A stretch of DNA of 41,969 nucleotides, from assembly GCA_026708285.1 (NCBI GenBank), contig JAPOVF010000279.1, positions 17,880 to 59,848 on the forward strand, in the 5' to 3' direction. The position numbers and the translations under genes were made by a program. This stretch comes from Acidobacteriota bacterium. Its GTDB lineage: Bacteria > Acidobacteriota > Thermoanaerobaculia > Multivoradales > Multivoraceae. The notes under the pieces are model-generated. The model did not search any database and had not been told where the DNA came from. It worked only from the letters and a program-made list of their open reading frames with translations. Shown here piece after piece: positions 19,886 through 28,783 of this stretch. Position 1 is the first letter of the stretch. Each line of letters begins with the position of its first letter.

Positions 19886-20965
19886 CTACCAACGCGGCCG
19901 CGTGCTGACGTAGGCCGGGTCGTTCGTCAGTTGGACGACCTCGCCGGTTTCGATCTCGATCTTCCAGATCTCCCAGTTCCCGGAGCGGTCCGATTCGAAG
20001 ACGATCCAGCGGCCGTCGCGGGAGAACCAGGGGTGGCCGTCGTTCGCGTCGGACACGGTCAGGCGGCGCTGGTTCGAGCCGTCGATGTCGGCCAGGAAGA
20101 TGTCGTCCGTCGGGCCCGTTCGGTTCGTCTGCCAGGCGATCGTCTGGCCGTCGGGTGAGACGGCGGGCCGGCGATGCCGATGATCCCGGTCGGTGAGCGC
20201 GGTGTACGTACCCTGGCCGTAGCCGTCGAAGCGGATGATCGCGATCTCCATTCGCCGTTCGCCGTTCTCGGGCTCGTCTTCGGCCTGGAACAGGACGGCC
20301 CGTCCGAGGCCGACACCGTTGCCAACCGCGAGCGTCGTCGTGTTCGAGGCGTCGATCTGGCGGCGGTCGCTCAGCTCGAGGATCAGGCCCTTGTTGAAGC
20401 CATCGCCCTCAGGACAGTTCCGGGCGTAGACGAGCTGCCGGGTGATCGGCGAGATGCTGGCGTGGTGCACGGCGCAGCCTTCGACTTCGCGTAGCACCTC
20501 GCGCTCGCCGGTCGCGAGGTCTTCGCGGAAGATCCGGGCGCCGGCCTCGACGCCAGCTTCGGCGTCGGTGAACTCGGCGTAGACCACGCTCCTGAGGTCG
20601 AAGGTCAGGGAGGGGTGGTCCAGGTGCTGGGGAACGCCCTTGCGCACCAGGCGCACGCCGCTGCCGTCCCCCTCCATGATCCAGATGTCGGCGCCGCCGT
20701 AGAAGCCGGGGATCGTGGGCGTGGCGCCTGTGTTCGCGAAGCGCTGAAAGACGATCGGCGCCGTGAACTCGGGCTCCGCCGCCGCCGGCGAAGCGCCGGC
20801 ATCCTCGCCTGATGGCGACTCCCCGTTGCCGGCGCAGCCGAGCGCCATCGCCGCGAGAGTCAGAGATGCGACGACGACGGCCGGCGAGTGGTGACGTCCG
20901 ACCGCCCGCGGACGGGCGCTCGGACCGTGACGCTGGTGACGCGCGGACGCGCCACCAGGGTTCAC
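19886..20965 (-). CDS. TolB-like WD40/PD40 beta-propeller lipoprotein
   Basis: Lipobox-like LAAMALGC, PD40 blades (RRPAVSPDGQTIAWQTNRTGPTDDIFLADIDGSNQRRLTVSDANDGHPWFSRDGRWIVFESDRSGNWEIWKI). Confidence 0.85.
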   Translation of the reverse strand: MNPGGASARHQRHGPSARPRAVGRHHSPAVVVASLTLAAMALGCAGNGESPSGEDAGASPAAAEPEFTAPIVFQRFANTGATPTIPGFYGGADIWIMEGDGSGVRLVRKGVPQHLDHPSLTFDLRSVVYAEFTDAEAGVEAGARIFREDLATGEREVLREVEGCAVHHASISPITRQLVYARNCPEGDGFNKGLILELSDRRQIDASNTTTLAVGNGVGLGRAVLFQAEDEPENGERRMEIAIIRFDGYGQGTYTALTDRDHRHRRPAVSPDGQTIAWQTNRTGPTDDIFLADIDGSNQRRLTVSDANDGHPWFSRDGRWIVFESDRSGNWEIWKIEIETGEVVQLTNDPAYVSTRPRW

Positions 20966-22203
20966 TGGCCGGCGGGACCCGCCGGGGTCGCTGCCTTGGC
21001 GGCGGCGCTGTCGGCGGCGACATAGTCGATGAAGCCGATCAGCATCTCGTCCGTCGACTCGGCGCCCCAGGTGACGTCGACCGTCGGGTCCGGGTTGTGG
21101 GGGTTGTCGGCCGAGTTGTCGAACGCAGCCGAGACTTCGATCCGGGTCCCGGCCGGCAACCGGAGCGGTTCGGCCAGGTCGTAGGACGTCTGCCAGTTGA
21201 AGTCGTAGCGACTGACGCTCAGCAACTCCCGCTGCTCGCCGTCGGGCAGGAAGGCGGTGTAGGTCATCGACTTGCCGCGGTAGTGCATGTGGGGCGTGAA
21301 CGAGCGGATCACGACGTCCTCGTCGAAGACGTGGGTCGCCTGCGCCCGGTAGTCCGCTTCACCGGCGGGGATGTGGAACGTGGTGTTCAGGATCCAGAGG
21401 TTGACCAGCTCCCTCTCGACCTCCTCGGGCTCGGCGAACCAGAGGGCGACGCGAGTCCGGTCGGTCGCGGCCTCGCCGTTCGGGTGGTAGTGAAAGTCGC
21501 CGAGCAGATTCTGTCCCTTGGGAAGCAGGCGGCCGGTGCCCGGCGGGAAGTGCTGCGGCGCGAAGCCGGCGGCCCAGGCGCCGACCCAGCCTTCCTGGTC
21601 GGGGTCGTCGTCGTCACCGCGCCACAGGATGAAGTGGTGAAGCACCGAGCGATCGCCGGCCTGGACCTCGATTGCGCGAATCCAGCGATCCTCCTCGAAC
21701 CCGGTCTTGATCGGGATGTCGAGGAACTCGTCCGGTCCGTCGGCGGCGACTTCGTGGGGATCGAACTCGTACACCCAGTCCGGCTCGCCGAACGTCCACT
21801 CGCTGGCCTTCTTCGGCTTCTCGTAGACGGGCTCGTCGCCTTCGCCTCGGGGCGCGCCGTTCGCCGCCCAGCGGGTGATCGCCGCGATCTCGTCGTCGCT
21901 CAGGCTGATGTCGTTCGCCCAAGGTCCGTAGCCCGGGTCGGCGTCCCAGGGCGGCATGTCCCGGTTCTCAACCGCGCGGGCAATGGAGCGCGCCCACGGC
22001 CGCGCCTCGCGGTAGGTCCGCAACGACATCGGTCCGATCTCGTCCGGCTGATGGCAGGAGACGCAGTTGGCGTGGAGGATCGGCGCCACGTCGTCGACGA
22101 ACGTGGGCTGGTCGACGTTCACGCCGCCGGCGATGGCCGGCGCCAGCAGGAGAAGTGCCGTGGAGGCGGCTGCGAGGCGCGTCAGGCGGGAGGCTCGGTT
22201 CAT
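20962..22203 (-). CDS. Secreted heme c plus copper type II ascorbate-dependent monooxygenase-like protein (copy 1)
   Basis: NCVSCHQPDEIGPMSLRTYREARPWA (CxxCH), VLHHFILW, GDFHYHPNG, PHMHYRGK copper-type His motifs. Confidence 0.82.
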   Translation of the reverse strand: MNRASRLTRLAAASTALLLLAPAIAGGVNVDQPTFVDDVAPILHANCVSCHQPDEIGPMSLRTYREARPWARSIARAVENRDMPPWDADPGYGPWANDISLSDDEIAAITRWAANGAPRGEGDEPVYEKPKKASEWTFGEPDWVYEFDPHEVAADGPDEFLDIPIKTGFEEDRWIRAIEVQAGDRSVLHHFILWRGDDDDPDQEGWVGAWAAGFAPQHFPPGTGRLLPKGQNLLGDFHYHPNGEAATDRTRVALWFAEPEEVERELVNLWILNTTFHIPAGEADYRAQATHVFDEDVVIRSFTPHMHYRGKSMTYTAFLPDGEQRELLSVSRYDFNWQTSYDLAEPLRLPAGTRIEVSAAFDNSADNPHNPDPTVDVTWGAESTDEMLIGFIDYVAADSAAAKAATPAGPAGQ

Positions 22204-22277
22204 TCGGTGATCTCCGGAACTGTTCGAGATGTGGCTGGGATTGTAGCCGGGACGCCCCCGCCGTGTTCCGGCCCCTC

Positions 22278-23849
22278 CTAGCCTGTCGGCAGAGTGGCCG
22301 GGGTCTCGTTCTCGGCCGGCGTGCCGACCATCTCGCCCGGCCCCATGTCCATCCGCAGCGTGCCGTCGTCCTGAATGGAACCCTTGAGCTGCATCGTGTT
22401 GCCGGGCGTCTCCGCGGTGGCTGTCACGTTGTTGCCGTCCCAGACGATGTCGACGATCGGTGCCGGCAGGACGAGGGTGCCGAACTGGACGAACCAGCCG
22501 CCCGGGACGCCGCCGCGAGGCAGAAGCATGGCGGTCGGCTCGGGCCCCTGGCCCGGCTGGCGTTGTACGTCGAAGCGCCAGGCTTGGCCGGGATGGGTCT
22601 GGGCCAGTTCGGCCAGCTTGGCGAGCACCGGGCTGGCCGGTTTGGGACTGACGCCCTCGGCGGCCACGAAGTCGACGAATCCGATCAGCATCTCGTCGGT
22701 CGAGTCGGTGCCCCAGGTGACGTCGATCGTCGGGTCGGGGTTGTGAGGGTTGTCGGCCGAGTTGTCCCAGTGCGCGGTGACCTCGATCCGCGTACCGGCC
22801 GGCAGGGCGACCGGCTCGACGAAGTTGTAGCCCGTCTGCCAGTTGAAGTCGTATCGGCTGACGCTGAGCAGGTCCTTTTCGCCGCCATCGGGCAGGTGCG
22901 CGGTGTACCTCATGTCCTTGCCGCGGTAGTGCATGTGGGGAGCCAGCGAGCGGATGACGACGTCCTCGGTGAACACGTGGTTCGCGCGTGCCTCGTAGTC
23001 CGGGTCGCCGGCGGGAATCTTGAACGTGGAGTTCATGACCCAGAGGTTGATCAGTTCCTTCTCGACCTCCTCGGGCTCGGCGAACCAGATGCCGATGCGG
23101 GTCTTGTCGGTCGTGGCCGTGCCGTTGGGGTGATAGTGGAAGTCGCCGAGCAGGTTCTGGCCCGCGGGCAACAGGCGGGCGGTGCCCGGCGGGAACTCGT
23201 TCGGCTTCGCGCCGGCGGCCCAGGCGTCGATCCAGGCGTCCTGGACCTCGCTGTTCGGGGCGGCGCGCCAGAGGATGAAATGGTGAACGACCTCACGGTC
23301 GCCGGGCTGGACCTCGACCGCCTTGATCCAGCGGTCTTCCTCGAAGCCGGTCTCGACCGGAATCACGGCGAACTCGTCGGGCCCGTCGGCAGCGACCTCG
23401 AACGGGTCGAACTCGAAGACCCAGTCCGGCTCGCCGAAAGCCCAGTCGCCGTCGCTTGCCGGAGGCTCGTAGACGGGTTCGTCGCCGTCGCCGCGGGGAG
23501 CGCCGCTGCTTGCCCAGCGGGTGATCGCCTCGATCTCCACGTCGCTCAGGGAGATGTCGTTGGAGAAGGGTCCGAAGCCCGGGTCGGCGTCCCACGGCGG
23601 CATGTCGCGGTTCTCGACCGCCCGGGCGATCGAGCGGGCCCAGGGGCGCACCTCGCGGTAGGTGCGCAGTGACATCGGCGCGATCTCTTCCGGCTGGTGG
23701 CAGGAAGCGCAGTTCTCGTGGAGGATCGGCGCGATGTCGTCGACGAAGGTGGGCCGTTCCAGGTTCAGGGCGTGGCTCGCGGCGGGGATGGCGAGCACCG
23801 CGATGGCGGCGACCATGGGCGCGTGGCGGAGCAGGGGAATCCGGTTCAT
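22278..23849 (-). CDS. Secreted heme c plus copper type II monooxygenase-like protein (copy 2, with about 100 aa C-terminal extension)
   Basis: NCASCHQPEEIAPMSLRTYREVRPWA, VVHHFILW, GDFHYHPNG, PHMHYRGK; clear paralog of 20962-22203. Confidence 0.82.
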   Translation of the reverse strand: MNRIPLLRHAPMVAAIAVLAIPAASHALNLERPTFVDDIAPILHENCASCHQPEEIAPMSLRTYREVRPWARSIARAVENRDMPPWDADPGFGPFSNDISLSDVEIEAITRWASSGAPRGDGDEPVYEPPASDGDWAFGEPDWVFEFDPFEVAADGPDEFAVIPVETGFEEDRWIKAVEVQPGDREVVHHFILWRAAPNSEVQDAWIDAWAAGAKPNEFPPGTARLLPAGQNLLGDFHYHPNGTATTDKTRIGIWFAEPEEVEKELINLWVMNSTFKIPAGDPDYEARANHVFTEDVVIRSLAPHMHYRGKDMRYTAHLPDGGEKDLLSVSRYDFNWQTGYNFVEPVALPAGTRIEVTAHWDNSADNPHNPDPTIDVTWGTDSTDEMLIGFVDFVAAEGVSPKPASPVLAKLAELAQTHPGQAWRFDVQRQPGQGPEPTAMLLPRGGVPGGWFVQFGTLVLPAPIVDIVWDGNNVTATAETPGNTMQLKGSIQDDGTLRMDMGPGEMVGTPAENETPATLPTG

Positions 23850-24029
23850 ATCCAGGTCCTTGAGAGCGGTTTGAACGTGTTCGTGGAAACACGGCGGCCG
23901 CCGGATGCGTTTACAACTCAGGGCGTTGCACTCCGTGACCGCGATGGTTTCGACAGTACCCGACTATACGGCGCTGGTGGCTTCGGGTTTCGGCTTCCGG
24001 CCAGATCCCGGTGCTACGCTCGGCGGTAT

Positions 24030-24858
24030 GTTTCCGGTCGGATCGACACGCAGGCGAGGCTTCCTTCCGGCGGCGGTTCTCCTCGTGTCGAGCCTCTGCT
24101 GGGCCGACGGCCTGGCCGCCCAGAACGTGCTTTCGAGGGCGCTCCAGGAACGCATTCAGGAGAATCCGCACACGACCGAAGCGGACGTCGAGGCCGGCGC
24201 CAAGGTGTTCCGCCGCAGTTGCTCGCTCTGCCATGGCGCCGACGGCACCGGCGGCGACGGCCCCGACCTGACGCGCGGCCTGTTCCGCCACGGGAGCAGC
24301 GATGCCGCGCTGTTCCGCAACATCCTGACCGGTATCCCGAACACGGGCATGGGCGGCATCTACCAGCCGGACAGGTCAATCTGGCAGGTCGTGTCCTACG
24401 TGCGCTCGCTCAGCCGGGGCGGGGGCGCGGAAGAAGTGCCGGGCGACCCGAGACGTGGCCGGATGCTGTACATGAGCCGCGGCTCCTGCTCCGATTGCCA
24501 CCGCCTGAACGGCTCGGGCGGACGCATCGGTCCGGACCTGAGCGACCTGGGCTGGCGGCGCGCGCCGGTGCACATCCGGGCTTCCATCGTCGACCCCTCG
24601 GATGAGATGGCCGCTGACTACCGCACGGTCGAAGTCAGGACCAGTGACGGCGGTGTCGTCCGGGGCGTGTTGCGCAACGAGGACCGCTACTCGATCCAGC
24701 TCCTGGACGAGTTCGAGAACCTCCGGTCCTTCCAGAAGACGGACCTCGCGGCGATCGACAAACCGGAGGAGTCCCTGATGCCGCCTCTCAGCAGCTTCTT
24801 CCGCGGCCGGGACCTGGACGATCTCGTCGCCTACCTCTACTCGCTGCGACCGGAGTGA
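24030..24858 (+). CDS. Secreted di-heme c-type cytochrome
   Basis: Two CxxCH motifs (CSLCHGADGTGGDGPDL, CSDCHRLNGSGGRIGPDL); signal-bearing ATG near 24030 preferred over 23905. Confidence 0.88.
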
Positions 24859-26552
24859 AGATGAAAAACACTGGGTGCGCCGGCGGTCGCGTGGGCCTTC
24901 TGGCCCACGGTACCGGCATCCGGCGCGCAACGCCGGCTCCGAAGAGGCCGCTCGCCGCTGTCGCTTTCTTGGCGTTCCTGCTTGCGGCTGGCAGCCTGTC
25001 CGCCCAGGGCGGCGTCTCCTACGAGCGACTGCGGGCGGCGGACGACGAGCCGGGTAACTGGCTCATGTACTCCGGCCAGTACGACAGCCAGCGCTTCAGC
25101 CGCCTCGACGAGATCAACCGCTCGAACGCGGCGGACCTTCAGCTCCGCTGGGTTCATCAACTGCCGACGCTTGGACGTGTTGAAACGACGCCGCTGGTCG
25201 TCGACGAGGTGATGTACGCGACGACACCGGACAACGTGGTGATCGCGCTCGATGCGCGCACCGGCCGGCGGTACTGGTCCTACGCTCACGAGCTGCCGGA
25301 TCAACTCGCCCTCTGCTGCGGCAAGCAGAACCGGGGCGTGGCCATTCAAGGCGACCGGCTCTACATGGGCACCGTTGACGCGCACCTGCTTGCCCTGGAC
25401 GCGAAGACCGGCGCGGTGATCTGGGACACCGAAGTGGGTTCCCCGCGCACGGGGCACTCGATCACGGCCGCGCCCATGATCATCGGCGATCTCGTCATCA
25501 CGGGAATCGGCGGCGGCGAGTACGGCATCCGGGGTTTCCTCGACGCTTACGACGCGGATTCCGGTGAACTCCGCTGGCGCACCTACACGATTCCGGGACC
25601 GGGCGAACCGGGCAACGAGACCTGGGAGGGCGACTCCTGGAAGACGGGCGGCGCGCCGACCTGGATGACCGGCTCCTACGACCCCGAACTCGATCTCCTC
25701 TACTGGGGCACCGGCAATCCGGGGCCGGACTGGAACGGTGAGGTCCGCGAGGGCGACAACCTGCACTCGGATTCCGTGCTGGCGATCCGCCCGGACACTG
25801 GCGAAATCGTCTGGACCTTCCAGTTCACGCCCCACGACGTCCACGACTGGGACGCCTGCCAGGTGCCGATTCTGTTCGACGCGGAGTACCAGGGCCAGCA
25901 GCACAAGCTGATGGCCTTCGCCAACCGGAACGCCTTCTTCTACCTGCTCGACCGCGAGACCGGCGAGTTCCTGTTCGCGCGCGAGTTCGCCCGGCAGACC
26001 TGGGCCGAGGGGATCGACCAGGACACCGGCCGCCCGATCCGGGTCCCGAACATGCTCCCCAGCGAGGAGGGCACCCTCGTCTCGCCGACGATCGGCGGCG
26101 CCGCGAACTGGTTCTCGCCCACGTACAGCCCCGACACCGGCCTGTTCTACATCCAGGCCTACGACGCGGAGATGCTCTACTACATGGCCGAGGCGGAGTA
26201 CGAGGAGGGTGAGCTCTTCGTCGGCGGATACGGCAAGCCGGCCGGGCCCGCCGACCAGTACGTCAGCGCGGTGCGCGCGCTCGATCCGCTGACGGGCGAC
26301 CGCGTCTGGGAGTACCGGGTGCAACCCCGGTCCAGATCCGGGCTGCTCGCCACGAAGGGCGGACTGGTCTTCGGGGGCAGCGTGGCCGGCATCTTCTACG
26401 CTCTCGACGCCGAGACCGGCGACGAGCTCTGGCACCGCCGGCTTGGCGGCGACGTCCACGCGGCACCGATCAGCTACGAGGCAGGCGGACAGCAGCACGT
26501 GACTCTCGCCGCCGGCCGGGCGCTGTTCACGTTCGCGTTGCCGGCCGAGTAG
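24855..26552 (+). CDS. PQQ-dependent dehydrogenase, methanol/ethanol type
   Basis: NWLMYSGQYDSQRFSRLDEINRSNAADLQLRWVHQL, adjacent-Cys motif LALCCGKQNRG, YWGTGNPGPDWNGEVREGDNL, TPHDVHDWD. Confidence 0.92.
   Translation: MKMKNTGCAGGRVGLLAHGTGIRRATPAPKRPLAAVAFLAFLLAAGSLSAQGGVSYERLRAADDEPGNWLMYSGQYDSQRFSRLDEINRSNAADLQLRWVHQLPTLGRVETTPLVVDEVMYATTPDNVVIALDARTGRRYWSYAHELPDQLALCCGKQNRGVAIQGDRLYMGTVDAHLLALDAKTGAVIWDTEVGSPRTGHSITAAPMIIGDLVITGIGGGEYGIRGFLDAYDADSGELRWRTYTIPGPGEPGNETWEGDSWKTGGAPTWMTGSYDPELDLLYWGTGNPGPDWNGEVREGDNLHSDSVLAIRPDTGEIVWTFQFTPHDVHDWDACQVPILFDAEYQGQQHKLMAFANRNAFFYLLDRETGEFLFAREFARQTWAEGIDQDTGRPIRVPNMLPSEEGTLVSPTIGGAANWFSPTYSPDTGLFYIQAYDAEMLYYMAEAEYEEGELFVGGYGKPAGPADQYVSAVRALDPLTGDRVWEYRVQPRSRSGLLATKGGLVFGGSVAGIFYALDAETGDELWHRRLGGDVHAAPISYEAGGQQHVTLAAGRALFTFALPAE
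24869..24923. repeat. Dispersed palindromic element, copy B (within the N-terminal coding region of the PQQ dehydrogenase)
   Basis: cactgggtgcgccggc...cgtgggcc-ttct-ggcccacg...ccggcatccgg; shared flanks with copy A. Confidence 0.7.
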
Positions 26553-26571
26553 GGACCCCGTCCAGCCGGCG

Positions 26572-27954
26572 ATGAAGGTCTTCCCGGAACTGCTGATCGA
26601 GGATCTGCGCGCGGAGATCGAGCCGGAACGGCTGGGACGTCGGGCGGGAGAGCGGGGCATGCCGCCGCTGAACGCCACGGACGATCCCGGGCAGACAGAG
26701 ATCGAGGAGTTCATCGAGGCGAAGAAGAACGAGGCGGTGAGGATCCGCGACGAGCAGCTCGAACAGGTCGACAACCACCTGGACCAGGTCGACCAGGCGG
26801 TGCTCGCCGGCGACCTGGAATCGTCGGCTCGCAAGGCCGCGACCGAGTTCAGGGAAGTCGAGCAGAGCGAGCTCCAGGCGCTCAAGGCGAGCCTGCACGA
26901 GTTCGAGCGGAAACGGCGGGACTTCTTCGACTTCAAGCACCGCAACGGACTGGACCGCGAGCCGGACTACGTGAGCCAGCGGACGACGCTGTTGCTGGTG
27001 GGTCTGATCGTCCTGTTGTTCGTGATCGAGAGCGGCTTGAACGGCGCCTTCCTGGCCGTCGGCAGCGAGGGCGGTCTGGTGGGCGGATGGGGTCTGGCGC
27101 TGGGCTTCAGCGTCGTCAACCTGGTGCTGCCGGCGCTGTTTTTCGGTCCGGTCAGTCGCTACGTGAGCCACATCCACGTGCTCCTGAGGGCCGTGGGAGT
27201 GCTGGCGGTCCTGGGATGGCTTGCGACCGCCCTCGTGCTCAACCTGGGACTGGCGCACTTCCGGGACGCCTCGGCCGATCTGATCGAGAACATCGGCTCC
27301 GAGGCGCTGAGCCGCTTTCAGGCTTCGCCGCTCGGGCTGCAGGACGCGGAATCGTGGCTTCTCTTCGTGCTCGGCTTCTTCTTCTCCGGGGTCGCCTTCT
27401 TCGACGGCCGGAAGCTGTTCGGCGATTCCTATCCCGGCTACTCCCGGAAGCACCGCAAGATGGAGGAGGCGCGGGCCGACTACGACGACCTCTGGCAGGA
27501 CGTGGTGGAGCAGTTGCGCACGATCCGGGAGGACGGTCTGGACGCGATCCGGCGCACGGCGCACCAGGCGAAGAGCCAGCCGGTCGAGCGGCGGCGCGCG
27601 CTCGAGAGCGAGACGAAACTGCTGGTCGCATTCGAATCCCATGTCGAGCAGTTGCAGCGCTTCGGGACGATGCTGATCGAGGAGTACCGGGAGGCGAACC
27701 GCTCGGTCCGTTTCGACCGCGGTACGCCCGAGGCGTACGGCAGGCCATGGAGGATGGATCCGCCGGTGCCGCACCGGCGGGGCCGGGAGCCGGTTGCGGT
27801 CGAGGACGTCGATCTGGACACCTTGAACGAACAGTACGAGTCGGCACTGGGCCGCGTACACGGGGAGTGGGAACAGACCCGGGCGCGGTTGGACCTCGAG
27901 GGCTCGATGTCCGATCCGGCGGAGTCCCTTTCAACGAATGGCGGCAGCTCGTAG
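26572..27954 (+). CDS. Hypothetical membrane protein: soluble N-terminus, about 4 TM helices, helical C-terminus (cassette gene 1)
   Basis: Hydrophobic segments TLLLVGLIVLLFVIESGL, GLALGFSVVNLVLPALFF, LLRAVGVLAVLGWLATALVLN, WLLFVLGFFFSGVAFF; charged helical flanks. Confidence 0.75.
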   Translation: MKVFPELLIEDLRAEIEPERLGRRAGERGMPPLNATDDPGQTEIEEFIEAKKNEAVRIRDEQLEQVDNHLDQVDQAVLAGDLESSARKAATEFREVEQSELQALKASLHEFERKRRDFFDFKHRNGLDREPDYVSQRTTLLLVGLIVLLFVIESGLNGAFLAVGSEGGLVGGWGLALGFSVVNLVLPALFFGPVSRYVSHIHVLLRAVGVLAVLGWLATALVLNLGLAHFRDASADLIENIGSEALSRFQASPLGLQDAESWLLFVLGFFFSGVAFFDGRKLFGDSYPGYSRKHRKMEEARADYDDLWQDVVEQLRTIREDGLDAIRRTAHQAKSQPVERRRALESETKLLVAFESHVEQLQRFGTMLIEEYREANRSVRFDRGTPEAYGRPWRMDPPVPHRRGREPVAVEDVDLDTLNEQYESALGRVHGEWEQTRARLDLEGSMSDPAESLSTNGGSS

Positions 27955-28783
27955 ACGGCGGCGCCGCCGTTCGCGGCGGGGTGATCTCTCGCCGCGGGAT
28001 CTGGCAATCGGCGGCGGTATCGCGGTCACGGTACTCGTGCTGCTTGTCGTTGCCGCGCGCTTCACGGTGTTCGCCCCGAAGCCGCCGGATCGTGACCCCG
28101 AGACTGGTTGTCCCGACGCCGGCCCCGCGGCCCTGACCGCGATCCTGGTCGATGTCACGGACCAGGTCGGCGCGATCAGCCGCGCCGACGTGCTCGCGCA
28201 CCTCGACGAGTACGTCGCGGACAGCCGGGAGGACGAGATGGTCCTTGCCTATGAGGCGAAGCCGGTGGGGGACGAAATCGGGGCCCCGCTGCTCTCGGTC
28301 TGCCATCCCGGCGATCCCGACGAGGCCAGCGAGTGGACGGAGAACCCGCGGTTGATCCGGCGACGCCTGGAGGAACGGTTCGAGCAGCCGCTCGATCGTC
28401 TCTTCGCCGAGTTGCTCGGCCGGGATGCCGCGCCGACTTCGCCGCTCATGGAGAGCGTGCAGAGCGTGGCGGTTTCCGTTCTTGGCCGGCACGAGTACGC
28501 GGACCTTCCGAAGCGTCTGATCCTGGTTTCCGACCTGATGCAGAACACGCGCAACCTCTCCTTCTTCCGCCAGGCGGTCGACTACGACGCCTTCGCCGCG
28601 ACGAACGGCGCCGGCGCGCTGCGCACCGACCTTCGGGGAACCGCGGTCGAGGTCCTGTTCGTGCAGCGCACGGCCCACCAGCGTCTGGACGGCACCCGCG
28701 GCCTGATCGACTTTTGGCAGCAGTGGATCGAGGACCAGGGAGGCACCCTGAATCGGGTCGTGCGCGTCGACGGCGTGAACTGA
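27938..28783 (+). CDS. Hypothetical membrane-anchored protein with VWA-like extracytoplasmic domain (cassette gene 2)
   Basis: Arg-rich N-terminus (AARRRRRRRSRRG), TM IAVTVLVLLVVAARFTVF, strand ALTAILVDVTDQV and strand KRLILVSDLMQN reminiscent of VWA beta1/beta4; overlaps gene 1 by 17 nt. Confidence 0.7.
   Translation: MAAARRRRRRRSRRGDLSPRDLAIGGGIAVTVLVLLVVAARFTVFAPKPPDRDPETGCPDAGPAALTAILVDVTDQVGAISRADVLAHLDEYVADSREDEMVLAYEAKPVGDEIGAPLLSVCHPGDPDEASEWTENPRLIRRRLEERFEQPLDRLFAELLGRDAAPTSPLMESVQSVAVSVLGRHEYADLPKRLILVSDLMQNTRNLSFFRQAVDYDAFAATNGAGALRTDLRGTAVEVLFVQRTAHQRLDGTRGLIDFWQQWIEDQGGTLNRVVRVDGVN

Noticed and set aside
20775-20830. Palindromic GC-rich stretch (gccgccggcgaagcgccggcatcctcgcc) as a fourth copy of the dispersed repeat
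   Set aside because: Lacks the cactggg lead and the matching hairpin; lies in the lipoprotein linker where Ala/Gly/Pro codons produce similar sequence.
24837-26945. 702-aa minus-strand ORF antisense to the PQQ dehydrogenase
   Set aside because: Opposite strand carries a clear quinoprotein; translation shows only GC-driven composition.
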